Below are positions 62,611 through 64,000 of a stretch of DNA of 64,000 bases, piece after piece. The notes under the pieces are model-generated. The model saw only the letters and a program-made list of their open reading frames with translations. It ran no database searches and had not been told where the DNA came from. Both the position numbers and the translations under genes were made by a program. The first letter of the stretch is position 1, and the number at the start of each line of letters is the position of its first letter. The stretch comes from Rufibacter sediminis (GTDB lineage Bacteria > Bacteroidota > Bacteroidia > Cytophagales > Hymenobacteraceae), in NCBI RefSeq assembly GCF_014269285.1, contig NZ_JACOAF010000020.1:186001-250000 (forward strand), read 5' to 3'.

Positions 62611-64000
62611 ATGCTAGAGCAGGCAAAACAAATTTGTATAACCTTACTACAGAGTAAATCCACTATCACTGCTTCTGACATTGATGAGGCCATAAATAAC
62701 GTCCAGAAAATCTTTCAAATTGAAGAGGAAGAAAGAAAAACATTATATAAATATTTGGAGGCCCAATTTTCAGTTTTTTCTGATACCTATAAAATTCTGT
62801 CTGATACAGAAACGTATGTCCCGTGGCTGAAAAATAAGAAATCAGAAATCAGATGGAATTTCTGGAATCGTTACCTGATGTTTCAGCAGAAGAAAATAGC
62901 CCCACCTACTTTAAACAAACTGGACAATCTAACTGACGATATTCTGGACAGGCTTATTGACCCGAAGACCAAAGGACCTTGGGACAAAAGAGGAATGGTA
63001 GTAGGGCAGGTACAATCTGGTAAAACCAGTAACTACACCGGTTTGATTAATAAAGCTGCTGATGCCGGATATAAGTTAATTATTGTCCTGGCAGGACTTC
63101 ATGATAGTCTTAGAAGTCAAACACAGGTAAGGATTGATGAGGGTTTTCTGGGATTTAATACTCAGACGGCCATGAACTTTACTAATGCCGGTAATAGAAT
63201 AGGGGTGGGTCTGTTTAATAAAGATTTACCTGCTCATGCTTTAACCACCAGTAGGCTTAACGGTGATTTTAAAGGTCCGGTAGCACAGGCTTCCGGAGTG
63301 AATATCAGGGGAACAGATCCTATTATCCTGGTTATAAAAAAGAATGCCTCTATCCTGAAAAACTTGGTAGCCTGGCTTGCAACCAGGGGAGATAAAACAC
63401 CAGAAGGAAACATTATTATACGGGAGCTACCCTTTCTGCTTATTGATGATGAGGCAGACAATGCTTCCATTAATGTTAATCCTAAAAAAGTATCAACTAT
63501 TAATGGCAGTATCCGGGCGCTGCTATCTTTGTTTGAGCAAAGCGCCTATGTTGGGTATACTGCAACCCCTTTTGCCAACATTTTTATTCCCTTACTATCA
63601 GAGGAAGACACCAAAGGGTTGAATCTGACCATAAAGGATTTTGAGTTTACGGTAGGCCAAGATCTATTTCCTAAAGATTTCATTGTTAATATTCCGGCAC
63701 CATCTAATTACATAGGCCCAACAAAAGTATTTGGATTGCCAGCTTCTTCCTCTTCAGAATCAGCAGAGGAACCCTTACCTATAGCCGTCCCTGTCTTTGA
63801 TTATGAAGCTTTTGTGCCTGATAAGCACAAGAAGGATACACCACTTCCGGAAGAGCTTCCTGCCAGTCTGCGTTTTGCTATAAAATGTTTTGTTCTTTCC
63901 TGTGCAGCCAGGAGGGTTAGAAAACAGATTGATGTTCATAATTCTATGCTTATTCACGTTTCCAGATACGTGGTTTGGCAGGATAGAATTGCCATGCTGG
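62611..64000 (+). CDS. Z1-domain ATPase/endonuclease-like protein (3' truncated by window)
   Basis: The frame is open from the ATG at 62611 to the window edge (463 codons). It has the Z1 pattern: WDKRGMVVGQVQSGKTSNYTG with Walker A GQVQSGKT (132-139), LIIVLAGLHDSLRSQTQ, FLLIDDEADNAS with the Walker B DDEAD (279-283), and YVGYTATPFANIF, an SF2-helicase-like motif III. Z1 proteins are found in restriction-modification systems with MORC-type ATPases and are thought to be ATP-driven motor/nuclease subunits. Starts 33 bp after the GHKL ATPase gene, same operon. Further nuclease genes of the system are expected to the right. Confidence 0.9.
   Translation, partial: MLEQAKQICITLLQSKSTITASDIDEAINNVQKIFQIEEEERKTLYKYLEAQFSVFSDTYKILSDTETYVPWLKNKKSEIRWNFWNRYLMFQQKKIAPPTLNKLDNLTDDILDRLIDPKTKGPWDKRGMVVGQVQSGKTSNYTGLINKAADAGYKLIIVLAGLHDSLRSQTQVRIDEGFLGFNTQTAMNFTNAGNRIGVGLFNKDLPAHALTTSRLNGDFKGPVAQASGVNIRGTDPIILVIKKNASILKNLVAWLATRGDKTPEGNIIIRELPFLLIDDEADNASINVNPKKVSTINGSIRALLSLFEQSAYVGYTATPFANIFIPLLSEEDTKGLNLTIKDFEFTVGQDLFPKDFIVNIPAPSNYIGPTKVFGLPASSSSESAEEPLPIAVPVFDYEAFVPDKHKKDTPLPEELPASLRFAIKCFVLSCAARRVRKQIDVHNSMLIHVSRYVVWQDRIAML

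Noticed and set aside
1-64000. tRNA, rRNA, riboswitches or prophage/transposase genes
   Set aside because: I scanned for T-loop-like GGTTCGAATCC patterns, conserved rRNA blocks, and transposase or integrase motifs and found none; the holin-family gene is a chromosomal type without other phage genes around it.

Overview
The window reads as a chromosome segment of a Bacteroidota bacterium of the order Cytophagales, most like the Hymenobacteraceae (Rufibacter/Nibribacter/Pontibacter group). That placement is inferred from gene content and order (lptC - short membrane protein - CNNM/CBS protein - PpiD; DUF4270 - GlgA-like - panC - panD; DUF1501/DUF1800; GldE-like and DUF721 proteins), from repeated perfect TAnnTTTG -7 boxes, and from the near absence of strong Shine-Dalgarno sites. 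Genes are dense on both strands and most of the window is GC-rich. I see no rRNA, tRNA, CRISPR array, transposase or integrase.

Left part (1-23 kb): the end of a YdjM-type membrane hydrolase, cardiolipin synthase, thioesterase, an M50-like membrane protein, DUF721 and recF, pdhA, a TPR membrane protein, ribH, an outer-membrane protein, a TraR/DksA-type regulator, scpB, an RluB-type pseudouridine synthase with a huge Arg-rich N-terminus, then an envelope run (coaX, outer membrane protein, lptC, a 52-aa membrane protein, CNNM/CBS protein, PpiD-like chaperone, TPR protein) and recJ.

Middle (23-57 kb): S9 peptidase, GerW-like protein, GH25 lysozyme, lptB, GH3 protein, AIM24, gltX, YihY, ridA, the DUF1501/DUF1800 pair, glmS, DUF4270 lipoprotein, GlgA-like protein, panC/panD and a flippase-like protein, rfaE2, a zinc metallopeptidase, acyl-CoA dehydrogenase, AraC regulator, Gre/Rnk factor, heptaprenylglyceryl-phosphate synthase-like enzyme, DnaJ-like membrane protein, and a secreted DRGH nuclease next to its NuiA-type inhibitor.

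Right end (57.9-64 kb): a protein with a diadenylate-cyclase-like (DACNV-type) domain, followed by an AT-richer, probably transferred operon: vsr, a C5-cytosine DNA methyltransferase, a MORC/MutL-like GHKL ATPase and a Z1-domain ATPase that runs off the window. This matches restriction-modification systems with MutL/MORC-type ATPases that were proposed from comparative genomics.

The most unusual general feature is a dispersed family of 36-bp imperfect palindromes (about 25 intergenic copies in 64 kb, many directly against stop codons, and at least one full-length copy in frame inside a coding sequence). Other repeat families sit between genes: 25-bp-armed hairpins, a nested 251-bp inverted-repeat element, GTTGTTGGTG palindromes and GGATTTGTAATCC clusters.
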